Shown here: positions 7,651-15,145 of the stretch, piece by piece
Layout of the letters: each line of letters opens with the position of its first letter
Position numbering within the stretch: position 1 is the first letter of the stretch
From: Cupriavidus sp. U2
GTDB lineage: Bacteria; Pseudomonadota; Gammaproteobacteria; Burkholderiales; Burkholderiaceae
Length of the DNA: 64,000 nt
Reading direction: 5' to 3'
Assembly (NCBI RefSeq): GCF_009663685.2
Contig: NZ_RCOG02000015.1
Span: 22,490-86,489, forward strand
Notes under the pieces: model-generated
Seen by the model: the letters and a program-made list of their open reading frames with translations, nothing else
Told to the model about the DNA's origin: nothing
The model's database searches: none
Made by a program: the position numbers and the translations under genes

Positions 7651-9327
7651 TTAATCGAACTGGTACGACCAGAGCAGGTTGATGCGCGGCGAACGGTGGC
7701 TGGCATTGGTGGGCTTGTCGCCCACGGGCTGGGCCAGCGAGACGTCCATCGTGTAGTAGCGCCGGTCCGAGAACCGCAGGCCGATGGCCAGCGACTGCAG
7801 CGTGCGGTGCGACAGCGAGACGCTGTTCGAGTACACGCGCGCCATGTCGGCGGCCAGGAACGGCTGCAGCGTCTTCAGGTACGTGAAATCCACTGCGAAC
7901 AGCCGGTTCAGTTCGGCCGATGCGCCCCAGCCCTTGTCGCCCGCGATCTCGCCGGCCGGGTAGCCCAGCCCGAAGAAGCGGCCGCCAAAGCTGATCTGCT
8001 CGCTCGACGCCAGGCGGTTGCCGCTGTACTGCCCTGCCGCCGACAGCGCCATGCCGAAGCCCATCGGCAGGTCGGTGGCCTGCGACACCAGCAGCCGCGT
8101 GCGCCAGAAGCTCAGGTCGTTGAGGTTGTTCTGGCGATCGGCGCCCAGCGCATCGAAGCCCTTGTACACGCCCAGCGTGGCGCTGCGCGTCACGCCTGTG
8201 CCGCGTTGCTGGTATGACGCCTCGGCGCTGGCCACGCGCACGCTGGTCGACAGTTCCACCTGGCGGCCTGCGCCGGGCTGTACGGCCTGCGTATAGCGTT
8301 CGAACTGGTTGTTGGCATAGAAGCCGCCGGTCAGCGTCAGCGCGTGGCGGTTGTTCAGGATGACCGGGTAGCTCAGCGTGCCGCCCAGCCGTTTGGAGTC
8401 GTTCACGTAGCGCGGGTTGAAGCCGATCGGGGCCAGCATGCTGTTCTCGGGCACGCCGCGATAGTGCGACGCGGTGATCTTGCCCAGCATGCCTTCGGTG
8501 CCGAGCGGCTGGGCGTAGGTGGCGGCGTAGTACTCCTCGCTGTCGCGGCCCCTGGGGAACAGTGTGGAGAACGACAACTGCTCGCCCAGCGGTGTCAGGC
8601 TGTTGGTGGTGGCCGTGGCGATGGCGCGCACGCCCGGCGACATCCATTCGACACCCGTACCGAACGTGAACGGCTTGCGCCTGACCTCCAGCACCATGTC
8701 GCACGCGCCATCGGTGGTGGTGGGCGGCTGCACCGTGGCGTTGACCTGCATGCCGGGCTGCTGCGCCAGCACGTTGACATAGTGCTCGAAGCTCTCCTGG
8801 CGCAGCGGACGGTCCTTCTTCAGCTGGTCGGCAATCTTGCGCAGCCGCGCCTCCGCCGGCCCGGGTTTGCCCTTGACCGTGACGTTGGCCACGTAGCCTT
8901 CCACCACGGTGATCAGCACGTTGCCGTTTTCGAACGATTGCGCCGGCACGAAGGCAAACGACAGCGGATAGCCGGCGTCCTTGTACATCTGCGTGACCGA
9001 CTCCGCGGCCTGCAGCAGTTCCGCGACGGTGATCTCGCGATTGGCCAGCGGGCTGAACCTGGCCGCGATCTGCTCGAACGGCAGCGTCTTCGCGCCCTCG
9101 ATCTGGAAATGCCGGGGCGTAAGCCGCGAGGCCAGCAGGTTCTGCAGCGCCGAATCAGGCCGTTCCACCTGCACGGTGACATTGGATTGCGCCGGCTTGC
9201 TTGGCGCGATGCTGGGCAGCGTCTGGGTGGGATCGCCCTGCACGGGTCCGCGTTCGGCGTGGCCCAGGCCGCTATGGATGACGCCGACGCTGATCATCAG
9301 CGCGGCAACGCGATTGCGTGGTCGCAT
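7651..9327 (-). CDS. ShlB/FhaC/HecB (TpsB)-like outer-membrane transporter
   Basis: Protein of 558 residues. After a signal region (residues 1-24) comes a POTRA_2 domain (about 73-155, FQIEGAKTLPFEQIAARFSPL to VVEGYVANVTVKG). A second POTRA-like stretch (about 155-220) leads into a 16-strand-type beta-barrel (about 225-558). TpsB proteins thread partner proteins across the outer membrane. The conserved loop-6 arginine motif (VRGY/F) is degenerate here (FFGLGYPAGE), and the C-terminus is YQFD rather than ending in an aromatic residue. No TpsA with a haemagglutination-type secretion domain is adjacent. The upstream same-strand neighbour, 136 bp away, is a repetitive lipoprotein that may be the cargo; this is inference. 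Confidence 0.85.
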   Translation of the reverse strand: MRPRNRVAALMISVGVIHSGLGHAERGPVQGDPTQTLPSIAPSKPAQSNVTVQVERPDSALQNLLASRLTPRHFQIEGAKTLPFEQIAARFSPLANREITVAELLQAAESVTQMYKDAGYPLSFAFVPAQSFENGNVLITVVEGYVANVTVKGKPGPAEARLRKIADQLKKDRPLRQESFEHYVNVLAQQPGMQVNATVQPPTTTDGACDMVLEVRRKPFTFGTGVEWMSPGVRAIATATTNSLTPLGEQLSFSTLFPRGRDSEEYYAATYAQPLGTEGMLGKITASHYRGVPENSMLAPIGFNPRYVNDSKRLGGTLSYPVILNNRHALTLTGGFYANNQFERYTQAVQPGAGRQVELSTSVRVASAEASYQQRGTGVTRSATLGVYKGFDALGADRQNNLNDLSFWRTRLLVSQATDLPMGFGMALSAAGQYSGNRLASSEQISFGGRFFGLGYPAGEIAGDKGWGASAELNRLFAVDFTYLKTLQPFLAADMARVYSNSVSLSHRTLQSLAIGLRFSDRRYYTMDVSLAQPVGDKPTNASHRSPRINLLWSYQFD

Positions 9328-9463
9328 GGTCTTACCCCTCGATGGAAAACTGCATTGCGGCTATGAGGTCGCGTGCCACGGGACGGAGGGGATGCCGCTT
9401 CCCCGCCGCCCATGGGTGGCCGTGACGCTTTGCTTGGAACGGGCGCGCATGCGCCCCGTGAAA

Positions 9464-10882
9464 CTAGTGCTTGCCGCCGATTGCGCCGGTCAGGCCGCCA
9501 ACCAGCCCGCCGACGAGCCCGGTGACTGGCGCCAACGGGTTGGCGGGCTTGGTGCCCGCCGCCGTGCCGCCCGATGCGGGGGTGCTGCTGGCCGGCGCAT
9601 TGCCGCCGGTCAGGCCGGCGACCAGGCCGGTGACCGGTGCCAGCGGGGTGGCGCTGCCGCCCGTGGTGCTGGCCGCCCCGCCCGTGACGCCGTTGGTGAT
9701 GCCGCTGACCAGGCCAGTGACAGGCGCGAGCGGGCTTGCGCCGCCGCCACCGGTGGCGCTGCCCAGGCCGCTGGTGACAGTGCTGACCAGTCCGGTAACA
9801 GGTGCCAGCGGGCCGGACGCGCCGCCGGTGGTGCTTGTGAGGCCGCCAGTCAGGCCGCCGACCAGCCCCGTCACGGGCGCCAGCGGGCTGCCCGCCGCAC
9901 CGCCGGCCGGGTTGTTCACCACGCCGCCAAGCGATGCCACCGTCGTGCCGGTGCCCGTGACAATGCCGCCCACGCCGGACACGACCGGCGTATTCGTATG
10001 GGTCAGTTGCGTGCCCGCCGTGGCCAGCGCACCGCCGACGGTCGCCAGCAGGTTGTTGACGGGCTGGCCCAGGCCGGTGGCGGCGCCCAGTGTCTGCGTG
10101 CCGCTGGTCAGTGTGGAAGTCAGCGGCACGATGGCCTTGCTGACGCCGCTGGTCAGCTGTTCCACGGGGCCGCTCGACAGCGCAGTCCCCAACTGGCCGC
10201 CGACATTGTTGACGGCACCGCCCACTTGCGAGACCACGCCGCCCAGCGGCGTCGTCACGGCGGCGAGCGGTGCCAGCGGCCCGCTGCCCAGGCCGCTGAC
10301 CGCGCTGCCGGCATGGCTGACGGCGTTGCCCAGGTCGCTCACCACGCCGCCGGTGCTGGCCACCGTGGTGCCCACCGGATTCGTGGCGTTGGGCATATTG
10401 CCCAGGCCCGACTGCACGCCGGTGCCGAGCACGCTGACCGCGTCGCCCACCGAACTCACCACGCCAGCCAGGCCATCCTTGGTCTGCGCCGGCACCACTG
10501 GCACGTTCGCGTCCTTGATCGCATCGCCCACGCCGCCGACCGTGCTGCCCACGCCGGTGACGATGCCGCCCGCGTTGCTGACGATGGCGCTGGTGGGCGT
10601 CAGCGCAGCGGTGCCACCACCACCACCGCCACCGTTGTTGTTGTTTCCGCCGCCGCCGCCGCCACCGTTGTTGTTCGTGCCACCGTTGTTGGCGGCGTCA
10701 GTGCCACCGGTTCCGCCGGTGCCGCTGGTATTGGCCGCGTTGCCGGTGCCGGCCGAGCTGCCGGTGCCGCTGGTACCCATCGACGTCGAACCGCTGCCGC
10801 TGGCGCAGCCCGCCAGCACCAGCATGGACCCCATCAATACCGTCACGACCAGTTGCTTTGCGGAATGTTCTTGTGTGCGCAT
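9464..10882 (-). CDS. Large repetitive lipoprotein (collagen-like annotation class)
   Basis: Protein of 472 residues. Lipobox LVLAGC puts the lipidated cysteine at 26. Next is an S/T/G/N linker with long glycine and asparagine runs (about residues 65-90). A long body of repeating V-G-x-x-V-G-G-V/L units follows (for example VGSTVGGVGDAIKD). At the C-terminus are five copies of a (P)LAPVTGLV-G-G/S unit, about 22-36 residues apart. Nothing resembles an enzyme; low complexity and lipidation suggest a surface-exposed or cell-envelope polymer. It is paralogous to the divergent gene at 11533 and heads the strand that carries the TpsB-like barrel. Confidence 0.8.
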   Translation of the reverse strand: MRTQEHSAKQLVVTVLMGSMLVLAGCASGSGSTSMGTSGTGSSAGTGNAANTSGTGGTGGTDAANNGGTNNNGGGGGGGNNNNGGGGGGGTAALTPTSAIVSNAGGIVTGVGSTVGGVGDAIKDANVPVVPAQTKDGLAGVVSSVGDAVSVLGTGVQSGLGNMPNATNPVGTTVASTGGVVSDLGNAVSHAGSAVSGLGSGPLAPLAAVTTPLGGVVSQVGGAVNNVGGQLGTALSSGPVEQLTSGVSKAIVPLTSTLTSGTQTLGAATGLGQPVNNLLATVGGALATAGTQLTHTNTPVVSGVGGIVTGTGTTVASLGGVVNNPAGGAAGSPLAPVTGLVGGLTGGLTSTTGGASGPLAPVTGLVSTVTSGLGSATGGGGASPLAPVTGLVSGITNGVTGGAASTTGGSATPLAPVTGLVAGLTGGNAPASSTPASGGTAAGTKPANPLAPVTGLVGGLVGGLTGAIGGKH

Positions 10883-11532
10883 GACCTTTTTCCTTTTTTT
10901 AATGTTCCCGACCCTGGTTCACGTATCGCATGCCGCTTCGTTGCGAGGGCTTGCGTGACGTGCCGTGGCTGCGCTGTATTGCGCAAGCGGTGTGCCAGTG
11001 ACGCCGGCCATTGCCGGCCACGCCATGCCAAAGCAGGGGGTGCGGTGCGCAAACGCCCGTGTGGCAAGGCTTTGCGGCAAATGGATCAAACGCGCGCATG
11101 AAGCGCGCGGTGGTGGCGCGGCCCGTGTTTGGCGTTACGCGTTACGTAACGTCGCGTGACATGTGCGGTGACATGGCCGTGCCACGGCGCCTGTCCTGGC
11201 CTCGTGCCCGGGGCCGTCTGGCGTAACGCCCGCCGGGAACACGTTACGTAGCACGTAACACCACAACGCCGTCCCGCACGACGCATCCAGCGGCGCGCGC
11301 AGCCACCGGCCTGCATCCCCGAAAGCCTTGCGCCACAACGGGTTCCAGCCCTGCAGTCCCCCGCATCCAGCGCCCGTATCGAACATGCGATTGACGCTGG
11401 CACACCGTTTGCGCTATCGGTCCGCAGCCACGCCAGACGAACCAGATCGCCGACCGGGTCGCGGCGAAGCGCGTGCGCAGCGCGGACATGAAGACAGCGG
11501 ACTCGCAAAGAACAAACTCAGGAGATCAGGAC
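10883..11532. promoter_or_regulatory. 650-bp divergent spacer with GTTAC/GTAAC palindromes
   Basis: No gene is visible. The spacer separates the start codons of two divergent paralogous lipoproteins. It contains a perfect 12-bp palindrome CGTTACGTAACG (11140-11151) and a perfect dyad GTTACGT-N3-ACGTAAC (11243-11259). The element GCGTTACGC (11132-11140) recurs inverted as GCGTAACGC (11220 region), so four related elements lie in about 130 bp. They look like binding sites for one dimeric regulator controlling both genes; the regulator is unknown. Confidence 0.55.
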
Positions 11533-12693
11533 ATGCATGCAACCAAGCAGACGCGCCCCCTCAACGTGATGGCGATTGCCTGTGCCGCAGCGGTGACGTT
11601 GCTGGCGGGCTGCGCCTCGGGCGCTTCCAGCGGCGGGGCCAATCCGTCCACGCCGTCCCCGCCGACCAATCCGGGGACGACGAATCCGCAGCCCACCGCC
11701 GAAACCACGCCCACGGCCAAGGTGGTGGAAGGCGCGGGCGGCGCCGTGGTATCCACCGGCAACGCGGTGAGCCAGATCGGCCAGCAGATCAAGGACACCA
11801 GCTTGCCGCTGGTACCGGCGACGGCGAAGAACGCGACCGGCGATGTGGTGATCCAGACCGGCGAGACCGTTGCCACGCTCGGCGCGGGGGTGCGCGATGG
11901 CCTGGGCCAGATTGGCGCGGTGGACAACCCGGTGGGCGTGACCGTTGCCAACACCGGCAATGTCGTGACGCAGGCCGGCGCCACGGTGGTCAGCACGGGC
12001 AGCCTCGTCAAGGCGCTGGGCAGCGACCAGTTGTCGCCGCTGGCGCCCGTGACCAATCCCGCCGGCGGCGTGGTGCAGACCGTGGGGGCAGGGGTGATGA
12101 GCCTCGGCGGCAAGCTGGGCGACGCGCTGTCCACCGGGCCGGTCGCGCAACTGACGGACAGCACCAGCAAGGCCATCGTGCCGCTGACCACGCAGTTGAC
12201 CAACGCCACGCAGACCGTAGGCGCGGCGACGGGCCTGGGCGCGCCGGTAAACAACCTGCTGACCCAGGTCGGCAACACGGTGGCCACGGCGGGCAGCATG
12301 ATCGCCAACACCAACACGCCGGTGGTGTCGCCGCTCGGCGGCGTCGTCAACGAAGCGGGCAAGACGGTGGCGGTGGCAGGTGTGCTGCTCAACGGCAATG
12401 GCAGCGCCGGCGGCAATCCGCTCGGTGGGCTGCTGAACAACCTGCCCCTGAACGCGGCCGCTGGCGGCACATCGGGCACCAATCCCCTGGCGCCTGTGAC
12501 CGGCCTGCTCGGCACGGTGGGCGGCGCGGCAGGTGGCGGCTCGGGTGGCAGCAATCCGCTGGCGCCGGTCACGGGCCTGCTGGGCACGGTCACCGGCGGA
12601 CTGACCAGCGCGGCCAGCGGCGCCGGCTCGTCCAGCGGCAGCAGTGCGCTGGCGCCTGTCACCGGCCTGCTCGGCGGGCTGACGCACCATTGA
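11533..12693 (+). CDS. Repetitive lipoprotein, paralog of the divergent neighbour
   Basis: Protein of 386 residues. AGGAGATCAGG ahead of ATG 11533 selects this start; the upstream ATG at 11473 would bury the signal peptide. Lipobox TLLAGC; the mature N-terminus is rich in S, P, N and T. The body repeats VVxTGNxVxQxG and GGVVN-type units. The C-terminus has three spaced LAPVTGLLG units, plus one diverged LAPVTNPAGG near residue 173. It aligns end to end with the 472-residue protein but lacks its poly-Gly/Asn run and has fewer C-terminal units. Envelope or surface role inferred; no catalytic motif. Confidence 0.8.
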   Translation: MHATKQTRPLNVMAIACAAAVTLLAGCASGASSGGANPSTPSPPTNPGTTNPQPTAETTPTAKVVEGAGGAVVSTGNAVSQIGQQIKDTSLPLVPATAKNATGDVVIQTGETVATLGAGVRDGLGQIGAVDNPVGVTVANTGNVVTQAGATVVSTGSLVKALGSDQLSPLAPVTNPAGGVVQTVGAGVMSLGGKLGDALSTGPVAQLTDSTSKAIVPLTTQLTNATQTVGAATGLGAPVNNLLTQVGNTVATAGSMIANTNTPVVSPLGGVVNEAGKTVAVAGVLLNGNGSAGGNPLGGLLNNLPLNAAAGGTSGTNPLAPVTGLLGTVGGAAGGGSGGSNPLAPVTGLLGTVTGGLTSAASGAGSSSGSSALAPVTGLLGGLTHH

Positions 12694-13126
12694 TCTGAAA
12701 TACAACGCGGAAGGCGTCGGGACTTTCCCTGTCAACCGCCCCGGCTAATTTACGGTGCGCTGTCGTCCTTACCCCGCGCGGCGCATCCTTTTATTTCGTG
12801 CCGTGAGGCCGCCCTGCATGACTGCGTGCAGGGCGCCGCACGGCACGCTTCATTTGTTGCGCGCTCTTTAACAATTCGAATGATTTCATTCCGATGGAGG
12901 AAGGCGGCCGCATTGTTTCAAACGTCTGTCCTACTTTAAGCTGGGACAACCATTAGCCCGAATGGGGGGTATGGTTGAAACAAAGCCTGTCTTATAAATG
13001 TATCCACCAGCGCAAAAATCACAATAACGCCACAGTGGCAGTTCATACAGATGGCAGTCGGATCGGGGTCAGGAGCGTATTGCTGGGGATCCATGCAGGG
13101 GTTACGCACTTTCGGGAGTGAACATC
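12694..13126. promoter_or_regulatory. Leader and promoter region of the Tad pilus locus
   Basis: 433 bp without a gene, containing three notable elements. An exact boxA (CGCTCTTTAACA, 12862-12873) of the rRNA antitermination type. Two related 9-bp motifs, TTGTTTCAA (12913-12921) and TTGAAACAA (12975-12983), inverted relative to each other and 62 bp apart. An RBS (CGGGAG) ahead of flp. The second motif contains TTGAAA, which with TGTATC 18 bp on could form a weak sigma-70 promoter. I found no convincing -24/-12 sigma-54 element, although the locus encodes a sigma-54 activator. Confidence 0.55.
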
Positions 13127-13318
13127 ATGCAAAAAAATCTGGCGCGTCATCGCAAGACCCAACGCGGCGCCACTGCCATCGAGTATGGCCTGATCGTAGG
13201 CCTGATTGCTTTAGGCATCGTCGTGGGCGCACAGGCCCTCGGCACAGGTATCAGCGACGGCTTCACTACCCTTGCCGCCCGGGTCACCACCATGTTCGCG
13301 AAGAACAACGGCAGCTGA
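13127..13318 (+). CDS. flp: Flp/Tad major pilin
   Basis: Pilin precursor of 63 residues. A short basic leader (MQKNLARHRKTQRG) ends at the prepilin-peptidase site before the diagnostic Flp motif ATAIEYGLIVGLIALGI; the Glu-Tyr pair is the family hallmark. A short variable tail follows. ATG 13127 is preceded by CGGGAG with good spacing; a GTG at 13118 is in frame but lies on the RBS. It is the first gene of the Tad locus, and the mature pilin would assemble into adhesive bundled fibrils. Confidence 0.95.
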   Translation: MQKNLARHRKTQRGATAIEYGLIVGLIALGIVVGAQALGTGISDGFTTLAARVTTMFAKNNGS

Positions 13319-13689
13319 CCTGCCGACAGACTCCAACTGACCATCCGGAAAGCATAAGCGGCGTCCGTGCATCGCTCACGGCGTCTTTCATGCTGACCTG
13401 ACGTCTCCAGACCATTTACCAGAGCACCGTGCTGGCGGCCATGCCAGCCGCGGCGGGCGTCTTCGTGCCCGCCGGAACGCAGTGGCAGAAGTGGTGGCGG
13501 TAGGCACTGGCCGCGGGCAGGGCTATGGACGGCCGGGCAAGATCGGTAAGAGTGGTTCCAAGTCGCGTAACGTAGTACGGCACAGCCCGGTGGGGCACGC
13601 CGCAGCGGGCACCGCGCAGCCATGCCGGTGTCCGCCGCACGGTGTCATGTGTCGCCAATGCATGCAAGTTGAAAAAAACCGGGTGAAGC
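13319..13689. other. 371-bp spacer between flp and tadE, with hairpin
   Basis: No gene is visible; notably, no prepilin peptidase, which often lies here in tad loci. A strong hairpin (GGCGGGC at 13452-13458, GCCCGCC at 13467-13473, 8-nt loop) lacks a T-run. It could stabilise the flp mRNA end or partly attenuate read-through, so that pilin is made in excess over the assembly proteins. That role is inferred. Confidence 0.5.
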
Positions 13690-14151
13690 ATGGCATTACG
13701 GGGGAACGCGAACCGGCGCCGCGCAGGCGGAGTGGCCGCAATCGAGTTCGCGATAGTGTTTCCGCTGCTGTTTGCGGTAATGCTTGGCATCGTCTACTAC
13801 GGCATGGTGCTGGCCCTGCAGCAAGTCCTGACGCTCGCCGCCGAGGAAGGTGCGCGGGCTGCCTTGCGTTATCCGCTCACCGCGAACGGCGGCACGCTGG
13901 CGACCACGCTCGCCCAGCGGGTCATCGCCGCCGACCTGGCCGCGCGCAGCACGCTGCCACCCAATATCGCCAACCGATTCGCGGCAGGCTCGCTGGCCCA
14001 GGCCGTGGCCTGCAGCGCGCCGCCCGGCACGCAATGCGTGCAGGTCACGCTCGATCTCCCCACGCAAACGTTCCTGCCGGTGGTGCCGTTCGTGCCAGTG
14101 CCCGCATCGCTGACCGGCGTCGCGGTGGTCCAGCTCTCTCCCGATACCTGA
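13690..14151 (+). CDS. tadE: TadE-type pseudopilin
   Basis: Protein of 153 residues. After a basic start it has the TadE/TadG signature GGVAAIEFAIVFPLLFAVMLGIVYYG (about residues 13-38), a prepilin-like cleavage site followed by a membrane helix. A mixed periplasmic domain with one cysteine pair (C107, C116 region) follows. TadE is a minor pseudopilin processed like Flp and needed for pilus biogenesis. GGTGAAG precedes ATG 13690. Confidence 0.88.
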   Translation: MALRGNANRRRAGGVAAIEFAIVFPLLFAVMLGIVYYGMVLALQQVLTLAAEEGARAALRYPLTANGGTLATTLAQRVIAADLAARSTLPPNIANRFAAGSLAQAVACSAPPGTQCVQVTLDLPTQTFLPVVPFVPVPASLTGVAVVQLSPDT

Positions 14152-14157
14152 GGACAC

Positions 14158-15132
14158 ATGAGCAGCAAACAGATTCGAATCCTGGCCACCGTCCTGCTGA
14201 TACTGGCCGGACTGCTCGCGCTGCTGGCGTGGCAGGTGGCACGCCAGCAGGCGGTGCCGATCCCGACTGCGCGCACCGCCCCGACCCATGCCGTGGTGGT
14301 CACCACGCGAGCCGTGGAAGCCGGCAAGCCCCTGAGCGCCGACGCGCTCGCGGTCATGCAACTGCCGATCGAGCCGGCCGGCGCCTACCAGGACGCGGCC
14401 CGCGTGGTCGGCCAGGTGCCGGTGGTGAACCTGGGCAGCAACGTGCCGGTGCTGGAAGGACAACTGCTGTCCGGGCTGGCGCGGCAGATTCCGGAGGGCG
14501 ACCGTGCGCTGGCCGTGTCGGTGGACGAGGCGGTCGGCGTGGGCCATCAGGTGCAGCCCGGCGACTTTGTCGATGTGTTCGTGATCCTGCGCCGCGACAA
14601 CCAGGAGATTGCCGAAAGCCAGACACGCCTGCTGCTGTCGCGCCTGCGCGTGCTGGCGTACGGCAATGGCAGTGTCAACGACTCACGCAAGGTGCAGGGC
14701 GAACAGATGATGGCCCGCCGCGACGGCGCGAAGACGGCCGTGCTATCCGTGCCGGTGGATCAGGTCGGCAAGCTGGCCATGGCGCAACAGGCCGGGCGGC
14801 TGGTGCTGGCGCTGCGCAATCCGTCGGATGCATCGATGCCCAGCGACGGCATGTTCGCCGAACCGCCCACCGTGCTGCAGGCCCGCGCCGGCGTGCCGCC
14901 GGAAGCCGAACGCGCGCCCGTGGACAAGGCCGCGGCCGGCATGAGCCTGGCCGGACTGGTAGGGCAGGCGCAAGCGGGCAACACCGCGCCGCGCGCCCTG
15001 GCCCCCGCGCCGTCCATGCGCGCCGCCGCGCAGCCGATGGCGTCACTGACGGCCTCGGCGCCACGACGCGAAATCCCCGACAACAACAACGGCGTGGAAG
15101 TGATCCGCGCCGGCAAGCGAGCGATCGAATAG
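14158..15132 (+). CDS. cpaB: Flp pilus assembly protein CpaB/RcpC
   Basis: Protein of 324 residues with an N-terminal membrane anchor (about residues 5-25). A SAF-type domain (about 40-110, VVVTTRAVEAGKPLSADALAVMQLP) precedes the RcpC/CpaB domain, which includes the conserved DEAVGVGHQVQPGDFVDVFVILRRD. The C-terminal 80 residues are A/P-rich and probably unstructured. The family couples the pilus to the outer-membrane secretin in the periplasm. GAGGA lies upstream; the gene starts 6 bp after tadE and is clearly cotranscribed. Confidence 0.92.
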   Translation: MSSKQIRILATVLLILAGLLALLAWQVARQQAVPIPTARTAPTHAVVVTTRAVEAGKPLSADALAVMQLPIEPAGAYQDAARVVGQVPVVNLGSNVPVLEGQLLSGLARQIPEGDRALAVSVDEAVGVGHQVQPGDFVDVFVILRRDNQEIAESQTRLLLSRLRVLAYGNGSVNDSRKVQGEQMMARRDGAKTAVLSVPVDQVGKLAMAQQAGRLVLALRNPSDASMPSDGMFAEPPTVLQARAGVPPEAERAPVDKAAAGMSLAGLVGQAQAGNTAPRALAPAPSMRAAAQPMASLTASAPRREIPDNNNGVEVIRAGKRAIE

Positions 15133-15145
15133 CGGACGACACGGC

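Noticed and set aside
8981..11101. A 706-codon plus-strand frame through the TpsB/lipoprotein region.
   Set aside because: It runs antisense to two well-supported genes. Its composition is a by-product of the lipoprotein repeats on the other strand.
9464..12693. The lipoproteins as true collagen-like (G-x-y) proteins.
   Set aside because: Glycine is frequent but not at every third residue. The repeats are of V-G-G and LAPVTGL type, so a collagen triple helix is not supported.
12944..12957. A GG-N10-GC arrangement that could be a sigma-54 -24/-12 promoter for flp.
   Set aside because: Only the GG and GC are right; the flanking bases do not fit TGGCAC-N5-TTGC and it lies between, not downstream of, the suspected activator sites.
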